Assembly (NCBI RefSeq): GCF_016863495.1 | Contig: NZ_BOOZ01000011.1 | Location: 186,001-250,000 of the forward strand | Direction of reading: 5' to 3' | DNA: 64,000 bases | Source of the DNA: Micromonospora andamanensis | GTDB lineage: Bacteria > Actinomycetota > Actinomycetes > Mycobacteriales > Micromonosporaceae | Shown: piece by piece, positions 24,403-32,278 of the stretch | How positions within the stretch are numbered: the first letter of the stretch is position 1 | Layout of the letters: the number at the start of each line of letters is the position of its first letter | Position numbers and translations under genes: made by a program | The notes under the pieces: model-generated | Seen by the model: only the letters and a program-made list of their open reading frames with translations | Database searches by the model: none | What the model was told of the DNA's origin: nothing

Positions 24403-27141
24403 ATGCCGGATGACCGCAGCACCGTCCGGGCCGACGCGGCGGTCCGGGTGCCGGGCGGCCCGCCCCTGCTGGCCTCCCGGCTGACGCCCGCCGTGCCGCC
24501 CGAACCGATGGTCCTGCGGCCCCGGCTGGCCCGCCTGCTCGACGAGGCGGTGAGCCGCCCGGCCACCCTGCTCCGGGCCCCCGCCGGCTGGGGCAAGACC
24601 ACCCTGCTCGCCACCTGGCGGCGGACCCGGCAGGACGCTGACCCACAGGCCCCGGTGCCGGCCTGGGTGTCGGTCGAGGCGGGTGACGACCCGGACCGCC
24701 TCTGGTCGTACCTCGGGGCCGCGCTGCGTTCCGTGGTGGGCCCGGCCGAGCCTCCGCTGCCTGACCGGGTACCGCGTCCGGACGAGTTGGAGCTTCTCGC
24801 CGCCGCCCTGGCCGCCCGGGAACGGCCGGTGGTGCTGATCGTGGACGACCTGCACCGGGTCACCGAGCCGGCGGCGCTGGCCGGGCTGGAGTTCCTGCTG
24901 CGCCACAGTGAGCAGCGGCTCCGCCTGGTGGCGGCCGGACGGACCGGGTCGCCGCTGGCGGTGCACCGGCTGCGGCTGGCCGGGGAGTTGACCGAGCTCG
25001 GCCCGGACGACCTGGCGTTCACCGGCGACGAGATCGCCGACCTGCTCACCGCGCACGGGGTGGCGGTACCGGCCGCCGCCGTGGCCCGACTGCGGCAGCG
25101 CACCGGGGGCTGGGCGGCTGTGCTGCGGATCGCCGCGCTCGCCCTGCGCGACCAACCGGACCCGGAGCGCTGGATCAGCGAACTCGGCGCCGACCAGCCG
25201 GAGATCGCCGGCTATCTGCGGGCGGAGCCGCTGGGCGGGCTGGAGCCGAAGGACCGCGAGCTGCTGCGCCGCGCGGCGATTGTCGACGCCGTCTGCGCCG
25301 GTCTCGCCGCCGCGCTCAGCGGCGACGCGGACACCGAGGAGCGCCTGAGCACCCTCGCCGACGACAGCGGTCTGCTCCACCACGACGGTGGCCGGCCGGT
25401 CTGGTACCGGTGCCATCCGCTCCTGGCCGACCTGCTGCACCGGGAACTGGTCCGGCTGCCCCCGGAGGAACTGCGCGAGCTGCACCTGCGGGCGACCGGT
25501 TGGTACGCCGGCAACGGCCGGCCGGCCGAGGCGTTGCGCCATGCGCTCGCCGCCGGTGACTGGACGGCCGCCACCGACCTGTTCGTGACCAGGTGGCCGG
25601 AACTGGTGCCCTACGAGCGGCCGGCCGGTGCCGGGTCGGCACCCACGTCACCCCCGCCGGAGGAGGTGGGCCGCGATCCCGAACTCGCGCTGGCCTGCGC
25701 CGCCGAACGCGCGCTCGACGGCGACACCGAGGCGGCCGTGACGTACCTGCGGCTGGCCACCGGGCACGCCGGGCGGCTACCGCAACCGCGTCGGTCCCGG
25801 TTCGGTCGGCTGATCGCCGTTGTCGAACTGACCCTTGCCCGACTGGCCGGCGACCCGCAGACCGTACGCTCCGCCGCCGCTCGTCTGCTGGACACCGGTG
25901 GTGGACGCCCGCCCGGCGGCCCGGAGCTCGCCCGTGCCGGTGCACCCTCCGCCGGTCACGCCGCAGAGGACGCCGACGTGCGGGCCGTGGCCGGCACCGC
26001 GCTGGCTCTGCTCGCCCTGGACGACGGCGAGCTGACCGGGGCGGCGACCGGCCTCGCCGAGGCGCTGGCAGCCGCCCGGACGGCGGCACGTCCGCGCACC
26101 GAACTTGTCTGCGCCAGCCGGTGGGCGGTGGTGTCGGCGCTGCGGGGGGAGTTGCGAGCGGCCGAGGAGACGGCTCGGGCGGCGTTGGCCATGCCGCCCT
26201 GCCAGGGCTGGTCGGCGCTGCTCGACTGCGGGTACGCGTACCTGGCGCTGGCGGTCGTCGCGCTGCACCGGGACCAACCGGCGGAGGCCGAGGCGCACCT
26301 GGGGCTGGCCGCGCCGGCCGGCGGGGAACCAATTGCCGACGCGGTCGCCGGTTGGTGCCGCGCGTACCTGCGACACGACGAGGGGGAGCTCAGCGTCGGC
26401 CACCGGCTGCTGGTGGAGGCGCGCACCGGGTGGGGCGCGCGCGGCGGCGAGATGGGCTCGTGGCTGCGCGCCGCCGAGGTGGATCTGCACAGTGCCCGGG
26501 GCGACGTGCAGACCGCCCGGGAACTGGCCGGCGACCGGCCGACCGGGCCGGTGACCGGGGCCGCTGCGGCGTTGGCCGTCGCGGCGGCGCGGACCGAACT
26601 GCGGACCGGTGACGCACGTGCCGCCGAGAGCCTGCTGCCGGACTGGACTGCCGCACCGACGGCCGACTGGCCGCTGCCGGTACGCCTCGACGCGGCGCTG
26701 CTGGCCACGGTGCTGGCCGTCCGGGCCGGCGACGACCGCCGGGCGGGTCGGATGCTGGAGCAGGCGCTCGACCTGGCCGCACCGGAGGGGTACCGCCGCC
26801 CGTTCCTGCGGGCCGAACCGGGCCTGCGGGAACTGCTCGCCGCCCACCTCGACTCCGGCACCGCCCACTGGTCACTTGTGAGTGACCTGGTACGCGTCGT
26901 GGACGCGCCGGCCGGGCCGGCGGGCGGCACCGCGACGGCACCGCTCGACGAGCCGCTCACCGAACGCGAGCTGACGATCCTGCGCTACCTGCAGAGCATC
27001 CTGTCCAACGTGGAGATCGCCGCCGAACTGTCGGTCTCCGTCAACACGGTCAAGACCCACGTCCGCAACATCTACCGCAAGCTCGACGCCACCCGCCGCC
27101 GCGACGCCGTCCGCCGCGCCCGCCAACTCCACCTCATCTGA
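24403..27141 (+). CDS. Large ATP-dependent LuxR/MalT-type transcriptional regulator
   Basis: A 912-residue STAND-class regulator. Near the N-terminus is a P-loop (LLRAPAGWGKTTLLATW, about residues 52-68), then the Walker B-like VVLIVDDLHRVTEP. The middle (about 400-830) is a helical TPR-like sensor region. The C-terminal 60 residues form a LuxR helix-turn-helix (LTERELTILRYLQSILSNVEIA..VSVNTVKTHVRNIYRKL). This is the MalT layout: inducer and ATP binding trigger oligomerisation and activation. Two amylase genes lie in the window but not next to it, so a link to maltose is only a guess. ATG 24403 is used; GTG 24388, about ten bases after GGGGGAGGA, is an equally good start. Confidence 0.87.
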   Translation: MPDDRSTVRADAAVRVPGGPPLLASRLTPAVPPEPMVLRPRLARLLDEAVSRPATLLRAPAGWGKTTLLATWRRTRQDADPQAPVPAWVSVEAGDDPDRLWSYLGAALRSVVGPAEPPLPDRVPRPDELELLAAALAARERPVVLIVDDLHRVTEPAALAGLEFLLRHSEQRLRLVAAGRTGSPLAVHRLRLAGELTELGPDDLAFTGDEIADLLTAHGVAVPAAAVARLRQRTGGWAAVLRIAALALRDQPDPERWISELGADQPEIAGYLRAEPLGGLEPKDRELLRRAAIVDAVCAGLAAALSGDADTEERLSTLADDSGLLHHDGGRPVWYRCHPLLADLLHRELVRLPPEELRELHLRATGWYAGNGRPAEALRHALAAGDWTAATDLFVTRWPELVPYERPAGAGSAPTSPPPEEVGRDPELALACAAERALDGDTEAAVTYLRLATGHAGRLPQPRRSRFGRLIAVVELTLARLAGDPQTVRSAAARLLDTGGGRPPGGPELARAGAPSAGHAAEDADVRAVAGTALALLALDDGELTGAATGLAEALAAARTAARPRTELVCASRWAVVSALRGELRAAEETARAALAMPPCQGWSALLDCGYAYLALAVVALHRDQPAEAEAHLGLAAPAGGEPIADAVAGWCRAYLRHDEGELSVGHRLLVEARTGWGARGGEMGSWLRAAEVDLHSARGDVQTARELAGDRPTGPVTGAAAALAVAAARTELRTGDARAAESLLPDWTAAPTADWPLPVRLDAALLATVLAVRAGDDRRAGRMLEQALDLAAPEGYRRPFLRAEPGLRELLAAHLDSGTAHWSLVSDLVRVVDAPAGPAGGTATAPLDEPLTERELTILRYLQSILSNVEIAAELSVSVNTVKTHVRNIYRKLDATRRRDAVRRARQLHLI

Positions 27142-27159
27142 CCCACCCCCACCCTTCTC

Positions 27160-27221
27160 GTTGATCATGAAGTTGTTGTCCCGCCGTTCGGCGTGGCGCG
27201 ACGACAAATTTCATGATCAAC
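27160..27221. repeat. Dispersed intergenic inverted repeat, copy B
   Basis: GTTGATCATGAA (27160-27171) and its complement (27210-27221) form the perfect outer arms, with an imperfect inward continuation (GTTGTTGTC against GACAAAT). It fills the 85-bp gap between the convergent stops of the LuxR regulator and the DsbA-like gene. Confidence 0.75.
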
Positions 27222-27226
27222 CGGGA

Positions 27227-27784
27227 TCAGGGGGTGGCGGTGTCGATGGTGGTGAGGAGGGTGGGCAGGGTGAAGTCGCCGTCGTGGCGGACGTCGTTGA
27301 TGAAGAGGGTGGGTGTGGCGTCCACGCCGCTGCGGATGGCGCCGACGAAGTCGTGTCGGATCCGGTCGGTGTGGGCGTGCCGGGCGATCTCCGCCTCCAC
27401 CTCGTCGACGGGCAGGCCGAGCTGCTCGACTCCGAGCGTGAGGTGCACCGGATCCAATTGATCCTGGTGTTCGTAGAGCCAGTCGTGCATCTCCCAGAAC
27501 CGTCCCCGCCGTCCGGCGGCCTCGGCGGCCTCGGCGGCCCGCTCGGCGTACGGGTGCATGTTGGTGATCGGGAAGTGGCGGTAGACGTGCCGGACCGTGT
27601 CGCCGCGCTGCCGCAGCACCTCGGTCAGGGTGGCGTGGGCGAGGCCGCAGAAGGGGCACTGGAAGTCGCCGTACTCGACGATCGTCACCTGTGCGTCAAG
27701 CGGACCGCGGATGTGGTCGTGCTCCGTGACGGGTGTGCGGAGCCGCGCAGTGACCTGCAGGGGCGTGGTCAGCCGATCGGTCAT
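27227..27784 (-). CDS. DsbA-family thioredoxin-fold protein
   Basis: A 185-residue oxidoreductase with VEYGDFQCPFCGLAH (CxxC near residues 44-47) and the cis-Pro loop SGVDATPTLFIND. The region between is the helical insertion of DsbA/DSBA-like proteins. No signal peptide is present, so it should act in the cytosol, unlike classic DsbA. A GGGTGAG-N5-CTCACCC palindrome lies 24 bp upstream of its start, and a second copy precedes the next upstream gene (BON protein), suggesting shared control, probably under redox or envelope stress. Confidence 0.87.
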   Translation of the reverse strand: MTDRLTTPLQVTARLRTPVTEHDHIRGPLDAQVTIVEYGDFQCPFCGLAHATLTEVLRQRGDTVRHVYRHFPITNMHPYAERAAEAAEAAGRRGRFWEMHDWLYEHQDQLDPVHLTLGVEQLGLPVDEVEAEIARHAHTDRIRHDFVGAIRSGVDATPTLFINDVRHDGDFTLPTLLTTIDTATP

Positions 27785-27801
27785 ACCTCCCAGCCTCGGG
27801 C

Positions 27802-27832
27802 CGGGTCGGGTGAGCGCGGCTCACCCGACCCG
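27802..27832. promoter_or_regulatory. Palindrome GGGTGAG-N5-CTCACCC, copy 1 (operator or terminator)
   Basis: CGGGTCGGGTGAGC (27802-27815) pairs perfectly with 27819-27832 around a 3-nt loop; the core GGGTGAG at 27808-27814 and CTCACCC at 27820-27826 is shared with a second palindrome at 28664-28686. It lies between the stop of the BON gene and the start of the DsbA-like gene. As RNA it would be a strong terminator; as DNA it has the size and symmetry of a dimeric repressor site. Confidence 0.6.
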
Positions 27833-27849
27833 GGTGGTTCCGGGCCGGG

Positions 27850-28539
27850 TCAGCGCAGCACCGGGGCGACAGCGATGTGGTTCTGCACCTCGCGGATGCC
27901 GGGGGCCGACCAGACGACCCGTTCCACCTCGGCGCGTTCGGGTATGGAGTGCACCAGCCCGCCGAGCAGCACCGTGTCGCCGTGTATCCGCACCGTCACC
28001 TGTTCCGCGTCGGTGGCCCGGTTGCGGGCCAGCGCGTCGACGATGCGTCGGCCCAGCAGGGCGCCGTCCGGGCGTACCGGTGGTCGGACGGTCATGCCGT
28101 TGCTGACCCCGCGTACGCCGTTCAGCTGGCCGACAGCCCGCTCGGCGGCGCGGCGCTGGTATTCCCACTCCACCGCGCCGTGCAGGGTGACCCAGCCCTG
28201 GGAGACCGTCACGTCGAGCGCGTCGACGGGCACGAACGCCTGCCACTGAAGTGCGTGCTGAACCGCGGCGGCGATCTCCGGGTCGCTGCGTTCGGCGCCG
28301 GTGACCAGCCGTACCGCGAGGTCGTTGGCGACCGCCCGGACCTGGGTGACCCGGTGCGCGGCGCGCTCAGCCGCCCACTTCTTGGCGTAGCTGTCCACCC
28401 GCCCGGTAAGCGTCGCCACGCCCTCGGTGACGGTCACCCCGATCTCGTGCGGCCGGACCCGGGGCTCCCAGTCGAGTTCGTCCCGCACCGCGGACCGGAT
28501 GTCCTGGTCGGTGCGGTTGATCGTCGAGATGCTGGCCAT
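27850..28539 (-). CDS. Protein with three BON domains
   Basis: A 229-residue soluble protein made of three tandem BON (OsmY-type) domains at about residues 8-78, 84-152 and 158-226, each with the pattern DxxIxxAVxxEL..V....GVVTLxGxV.....A...A..V.GV..V.N. BON domains bind lipids or ligands and occur in osmotic- and general-stress proteins. No signal peptide or anchor is seen. GGGAG lies six bases before the ATG at 28539. Genes around it (DsbA-like, small membrane protein, lipoprotein, STAS protein) suggest a stress locus. Confidence 0.88.
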   Translation of the reverse strand: MASISTINRTDQDIRSAVRDELDWEPRVRPHEIGVTVTEGVATLTGRVDSYAKKWAAERAAHRVTQVRAVANDLAVRLVTGAERSDPEIAAAVQHALQWQAFVPVDALDVTVSQGWVTLHGAVEWEYQRRAAERAVGQLNGVRGVSNGMTVRPPVRPDGALLGRRIVDALARNRATDAEQVTVRIHGDTVLLGGLVHSIPERAEVERVVWSAPGIREVQNHIAVAPVLR

Positions 28540-28663
28540 CGGTCGCTCCCTTCTCGCCAGCGTGGCGCGAAACCAGCGTGGCGCGAACCGGCGCGCCGAC
28601 CCGCCGGCACCGGTCTGGCCCGGGTCGGCAACCAGGTCCGCCGTGACCGAGCCTGGTGACGGT

Positions 28664-28686
28664 CCGGGTGAGTCGGCCTCACCCGG
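28664..28686. promoter_or_regulatory. Palindrome GGGTGAG-N5-CTCACCC, copy 2 (likely operator)
   Basis: CCGGGTGAG (28664-28672), a 5-nt spacer and CTCACCCGG (28678-28686) form a perfect 9-bp dyad about 125 bp before the BON gene start. The 7-bp core and 5-bp spacer are the same as at 27808-27826. Here it does not directly follow a gene, being 98 bp before the stop of the next upstream gene, so it favours a regulatory reading. Confidence 0.5.
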
Positions 28687-28783
28687 AACGGGCGAGAGGC
28701 CGGCGAGTCGAGGCGGCGGGTACTCAGCCGGACGGGCCCCGCCCGACCTCGTCGGTCGGTGGGGCCCGTCGTCACGCAGAGCG

Positions 28784-29197
28784 TCAGTTGGCGGGACCTG
28801 CCGGGTCGGCGGGGGAGTCGGGCCGGTCCACGTCGACGAATTCGATGTCCTCCATGGCCCGGTCGCGGCTCCCAGCGGCGCGGGCGGCGGTGCCGGCCGC
28901 CCAGCCGACCGCGGCACCGACCAGGGCGGCGCCGATCAGCAGCGTCCAGGGCAGCGCAGGGCGGCGTCCGGCGAGCGCGTCGAAGGCACGGCTGGCCCGG
29001 TGGCGGGCCTCCTCGGCGGCCGACTCGACCAGGTCACCGGCGTCGCCGGCAAAGCCGGCGGAGCTGTGGCGGGCGGTGCGGGCGGTGTCGCGGATGCTGT
29101 CGCCGGCGCTGTTCATGGCCGAGACGAGGTGTTGCCACGCCTGGTCCGCGATCCGCTCCGGCTTGCTGCGGCGCTCCAGCAGATGTGTTCCGAACAT
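28784..29197 (-). CDS. Small membrane protein, unknown function
   Basis: A 137-residue protein. Residues 1-80 are a basic, helical cytosolic part (ERIADQAWQHLVSAMNSAGDSIRDTARTARHSSAGF); a single hydrophobic helix lies at about 94-112 (LPWTLLIGAALVGAAVGWAAG); a short acidic tail follows (EDIEFVDVDRPDSP). The start MFGTHLLERR at 29197 is favoured by GGAGGGAACC just before it. The family is not recognised by name. It belongs to the same-strand series with BON and DsbA-like genes. Confidence 0.65.
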   Translation of the reverse strand: MFGTHLLERRSKPERIADQAWQHLVSAMNSAGDSIRDTARTARHSSAGFAGDAGDLVESAAEEARHRASRAFDALAGRRPALPWTLLIGAALVGAAVGWAAGTAARAAGSRDRAMEDIEFVDVDRPDSPADPAGPAN

Positions 29198-29397
29198 GTG
29201 GTTCCCTCCTCGACGGTGCCGGAGCCGGTGCACGCATCAGCTGTCGGCGGCGTTGTCCGGCCGGTGGCGGTTCGCATCCGAGGCTGTGCCCGCGCCGGCC
29301 CGGCCGCAAACCACCGACACCCTGGCACCGCCGAGGGTGCCGGTGGTATCCACCGTGCGGTCGCGGCGAATCGGGGTCGCCGCCTGCGGATCAGGGG

Positions 29398-29541
29398 TCA
29401 GTGGGCGACGACAGCCACCACCGCCGCGCGGGCGAAGTCATCGTCATCGTCGTCGTCACCGTCCCCGCCGCCGAACCCGCAGGCCAGCACGAGGGCGAGT
29501 AGGGCACTGACACCGGCGAGCGCAGCGAGTCTGCGGAGCAT
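29398..29541 (-). CDS. Tiny lipoprotein (47 residues)
   Basis: A small gene translated from ATG 29541 with GGGAGG eight bases upstream. The product begins MLRRLAALAGVSALLALVLAC, a complete lipoprotein signal peptide with lipobox VLAC (Cys21), and continues with a glycine stretch, an acidic patch of seven Asp around residues 27-35 and a short hydrophobic end (AAVVAVVAH). After lipidation only about 27 residues would be exposed. Function unknown; the Asp cluster could bind metal ions. The strong RBS and perfect lipobox argue that it is real. Confidence 0.6.
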   Translation of the reverse strand: MLRRLAALAGVSALLALVLACGFGGGDGDDDDDDDFARAAVVAVVAH

Positions 29542-29618
29542 GATGTCGTCCTCCCGTCGTAGGGGTCACCCGTGATGCTAGGCACACCGCGCCACCAGTG
29601 CGGGGCGAGCGCAGGTCA

Positions 29619-29636
29619 GCCCCGTTTTTCCGGGGC
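29619..29636. other. GCCCCG/CGGGGC hairpin with T-rich loop
   Basis: A 6-bp GC stem (29619-29624 with 29631-29636) encloses TTTTTC. It lies in the 336-bp gap (29542-29877) between the divergent lipoprotein and STAS genes, which holds no other supported gene. The right part of the gap (29715-29770) is unusually AT-rich for this DNA (AAAGGCCAATAAAGTTCGG), as expected for a promoter region. Confidence 0.3.
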
Positions 29637-29877
29637 ACGCCGGTAGTGCCGGGAGACGACGGGCGTCGCACCGGGCGGCTACCCTGGTTCGGCGACGTCG
29701 GGGTGCCGATCGTCGAGAGAAAAGGCCAATAAAGTTCGGATAAGGGCGATTTGTCGTGCTCCTGTCCGTGAATTGCTCATCCCGAGGGGTGGCGACCAAG
29801 GCAGTTGAAGGAATACTGTCGGTCGCGGCCCGCGTACTGATGAGGCGCCCGTCGTACGGGCGAGTGGAGGTGCTCGC

Positions 29878-30243
29878 GTGAGCCTGTCGATCCTGCAGAC
29901 GGTTCGGCCCGGTGGTGTCATCGAGATCGCCCCCCGGGGCGAGATCGACGTCGACACCGCGTACGAGGTTAAAGAGGCCATCGCCGAGGTGCTGGCCAAG
30001 GGGCGACCGGCCCGGATCGAGCTCAACATGCGGCTGGTCACATTCATCGACTCGGTGGGCATCAGCGCCATGGTCGCCGGCTTCCAGACCGCCGAGGTCA
30101 GCGGGGTGAAGCTGGTCGTGACCGAGCCGAGCCGGTTCGTGCACCGGCAGCTCTGGGTGACCGGCCTGCTCGGCCTCTTCGGCGCGCCCGAGCCCTACTA
30201 TGCCGGGGCCGCTACGGCTCCCGAGGTGCTCCCCGGGGCCTGA
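29878..30243 (+). CDS. STAS-domain anti-sigma factor antagonist
   Basis: A 121-residue cytosolic protein of the SpoIIAA/RsbV family. It has the STAS core GVIEIAPRGEIDVDTAYEVKEAI and ARIELNMRLVTFIDSVGISAM; the Ser of DSVG (residue 61) is the site normally phosphorylated by a partner anti-sigma kinase. When unphosphorylated such proteins free a sigma factor by binding its kinase. No RsbW-type kinase or sigma gene is adjacent, so it is an orphan. GTGGAGG precedes the GTG start by about eight bases. Confidence 0.88.
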   Translation: MSLSILQTVRPGGVIEIAPRGEIDVDTAYEVKEAIAEVLAKGRPARIELNMRLVTFIDSVGISAMVAGFQTAEVSGVKLVVTEPSRFVHRQLWVTGLLGLFGAPEPYYAGAATAPEVLPGA

Positions 30244-30260
30244 CCGGCTCGGTGCCGGTC
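30242..30260. terminator. Hairpin between convergent genes
   Basis: GACCGGC (30242-30248) and GCCGGTC (30254-30260) pair around TCGGT. The stem starts in the STAS stop codon and ends in the surE stop, a compact bidirectional terminator in a 15-bp gap. Confidence 0.6.
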
Positions 30261-31083
30261 AGTCTCCGCCGAGGCCGGACAGGTCCACGTCGGCCACCTC
30301 GGTGACCGCCCGGACGGCGGTCACCGACGCGTAGCCGTCGGCGAGCAGCGCCAGATCCGTGCCAGGCTGCACCGCCTGCCCCGGTTCCTCCAACGAGGTA
30401 CGCACGAAGCCGTGCCCGGATTCGGCGACTGTCATCTGCACCTGGCCGAAGGTCGCCAGGGTGCCCTGGCGTACCCCACGCAGTCGGTCGAGCGGCAGGT
30501 CCGGCGCGTTGACGTTGAGGACGCTCTCCGTCGGCGCGGCGGTCAGCCGGGGCAGCAGGTCCAGGGCGACCCGGGCGGCGGTGGCCCAGTTCCGTTCGGC
30601 GTCTCGTACCCGGGCGGCAGCCGCCACCGCGGCGCCGCCGCTGGCCGCGGTCGCCTCACCGGCGGAGAGCACGTCGAGCGAGACGGCCATCGCCCGGCAG
30701 CCGTTGGCGGCGGCGGTGAAGGCGGCGCCCACGGTGCCGGAGTGCAGCACCGCCCGTCCCGCGTTGGCGCCCCTGTTGATCCCCGACAGCAGGACCGACG
30801 GCGGCGGTCCGAAGGCACCGTGCACGGCGATGAGCGCGATGAACCCGGGCGAGCCGCCGACACCGAACGCCGGCACCCCGTCGAGGTCCGGCAGCGGATG
30901 CTCACGGACCACCACCTGCCCGTCCTGTTCCATGGCGCTCATCGCGGCACTGGTACCGCTCGCCTCCTCCAGCGGGGCTGCCACCACCACGTCCAGGCCC
31001 CGGTCGACGGCCGCCCTGGCCAGCGCCTGGATGCCGGGCGCGGCGATCCCGTCGTCGTTGGTGATGAGCACCCGGAGCGTCAT
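30259..31083 (-). CDS. surE: 5'/3'-nucleotidase SurE
   Basis: Metal-dependent phosphatase of 274 residues that dephosphorylates nucleoside monophosphates (and sometimes short polyphosphate) during stress or stationary phase. The metal site is visible as ITNDDG (Asp10, Asp11) near the N-terminus, the Ser/Thr loop EEASGTSAAM and SGINRGANAG (Asn ligand). The C-terminal part is shorter than in Escherichia coli. It overlaps the upstream PfkB kinase gene (ATGA), implying co-translation. Confidence 0.9.
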   Translation of the reverse strand: MTLRVLITNDDGIAAPGIQALARAAVDRGLDVVVAAPLEEASGTSAAMSAMEQDGQVVVREHPLPDLDGVPAFGVGGSPGFIALIAVHGAFGPPPSVLLSGINRGANAGRAVLHSGTVGAAFTAAANGCRAMAVSLDVLSAGEATAASGGAAVAAAARVRDAERNWATAARVALDLLPRLTAAPTESVLNVNAPDLPLDRLRGVRQGTLATFGQVQMTVAESGHGFVRTSLEEPGQAVQPGTDLALLADGYASVTAVRAVTEVADVDLSGLGGD

Positions 31084-32060
31084 CGGCCGCCCGCCCGCTG
31101 CGCCAGCTCGTCGGGGGTGGTGCGTTCCTGCGGACGGCTGCCCGCCGGTTCCAGCCGGACCCGGTCGACCAGACCGTTTATCGAGTCGAGGCGACCGGTG
31201 CCGAGGCCGTGTCGGGTGACGTTCAGCGCGCCGGCCGCCGCGCCGGTACGGATCGCGGTGCGGATATCGCCACCCTGGGCCACCACGGCGGCCACACCCG
31301 CGGTCATCGAGTCACCGGCCCCACGCGGGTCGGCCGCCTCCAGTCGCGGCATCAGCACCTCGAACACCTCGCCGTCGACAAGCGCCAACGCCGGTTTGTC
31401 GGCCCGGCTGACCACGACGTTCTCGGCGCCCGAGGCGTGCAGGTCGTACATCGCGCGGGTGAGCTGCTCCTCGTCGTCGCCCGCCGCCCGTCCGTCGGCG
31501 AGCAGTTCCTCGTGGCTGACCTTGAGGAAGAAGACGCCGCTCTCCAGGACGGCGGTGAGGTGCTCGCCGCAGAGGTCCACCACCACCCGGCCGCCGTTGG
31601 CGCCGAGATCGGCGGCGAAGCGCCGGTAGAGGTCGGCGGGGACCAGTGACGGATGGTTCGGCCCGCTCAACACGCTCACCGCCGCACGTAGTCCCTCGCC
31701 GAGCGCGAGGTTGTACAACTCGTCGAGCTCGTGCCGGCTCAACGGCTGGCCGGTCACGTCGACGACCTCCCGGCGGGTGCCCTCGCGGCGGTCGTGCACG
31801 TACCCGCCGGTGCCGCCGGAGTCGCGGGCCACCACCTTGAGGTCGACCCCCTCGCTGACCAGCAGCGGCTCCAGGACCTGCCCGACCTCGCCGCCGAGCG
31901 CCGCGCAGAGCACCACGTCGACGCCGAGTGAGAGCACCATCCGGGCCTGCCACACCCCCTGGCCGCCCGGGTGCAGGTGCAGCTCCGGCGAGTCGCTCGG
32001 TTGATCGATGGTGACCGTCAACAGCGGGGTCGGTGCGAAGATCATCACGTGGCCGGTCAT
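31080..32060 (-). CDS. PfkB-family carbohydrate kinase
   Basis: Sugar kinase-like protein of 326 residues, of the ribokinase/1-phosphofructokinase fold. The C-terminal signature EAADPRGAGDSMTAG (catalytic Asp in GAGD) is intact. The N-terminal signature, normally GGKGxNxA, reads GGQGVWQA, so a conserved Asn is Trp; this may alter substrate choice. The substrate is unknown. Its start overlaps the stop of an 18-codon upstream frame and its stop overlaps surE, so all three are coupled. A kinase/nucleotidase pair suggests a sugar- or nucleoside-phosphate salvage step. Confidence 0.85.
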   Translation of the reverse strand: MTGHVMIFAPTPLLTVTIDQPSDSPELHLHPGGQGVWQARMVLSLGVDVVLCAALGGEVGQVLEPLLVSEGVDLKVVARDSGGTGGYVHDRREGTRREVVDVTGQPLSRHELDELYNLALGEGLRAAVSVLSGPNHPSLVPADLYRRFAADLGANGGRVVVDLCGEHLTAVLESGVFFLKVSHEELLADGRAAGDDEEQLTRAMYDLHASGAENVVVSRADKPALALVDGEVFEVLMPRLEAADPRGAGDSMTAGVAAVVAQGGDIRTAIRTGAAAGALNVTRHGLGTGRLDSINGLVDRVRLEPAGSRPQERTTPDELAQRAGGR

Positions 32061-32113
32061 GACCGCACCCCGCTGTCGGCGGCGGCGCTGAGCCTGACGA
32101 TTCGCTCGTTCAT
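32057..32113 (-). CDS. 18-residue leader-type reading frame upstream of pfkB-like gene
   Basis: ATG at 32113, preceded by a strong GGGAGGAACGCGA site, encodes MNERIVRLSAAADSGVRS and ends in a TGA that overlaps the kinase ATG as ATGA. The kinase's own RBS is weak (GCGGGGTG), so translation of this frame may drive kinase synthesis by termination-reinitiation. It could be a leader peptide or only a translational enhancer. Confidence 0.4.
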   Translation of the reverse strand: MNERIVRLSAAADSGVRS

Positions 32114-32229
32114 TCGCGTTCCTCCCGATAGCGGACAAACATCCGCCTCCTGGTAAGACCGTAACCAAGGGGACGCCTGTGCGCGCGTCGACCGGACGGT
32201 GCCCCGCCGACGAACTGTGGAAACGCGAC

Positions 32230-32266
32230 GCCGGGTGAACCGCTCGTGAAGAGCTGTTCACCCGGC
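32230..32266 (-). terminator. Strong hairpin after the riboswitch-controlled gene
   Basis: GCCGGGTGAAC (32230-32240) pairs perfectly with GTTCACCCGGC (32256-32266) around a 15-nt loop, 12 bp beyond the stop of the minus-strand cell-wall protein gene. It separates that gene from the kinase operon on the same strand. Confidence 0.7.
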
Positions 32267-32278
32267 GCGACGATGAAC

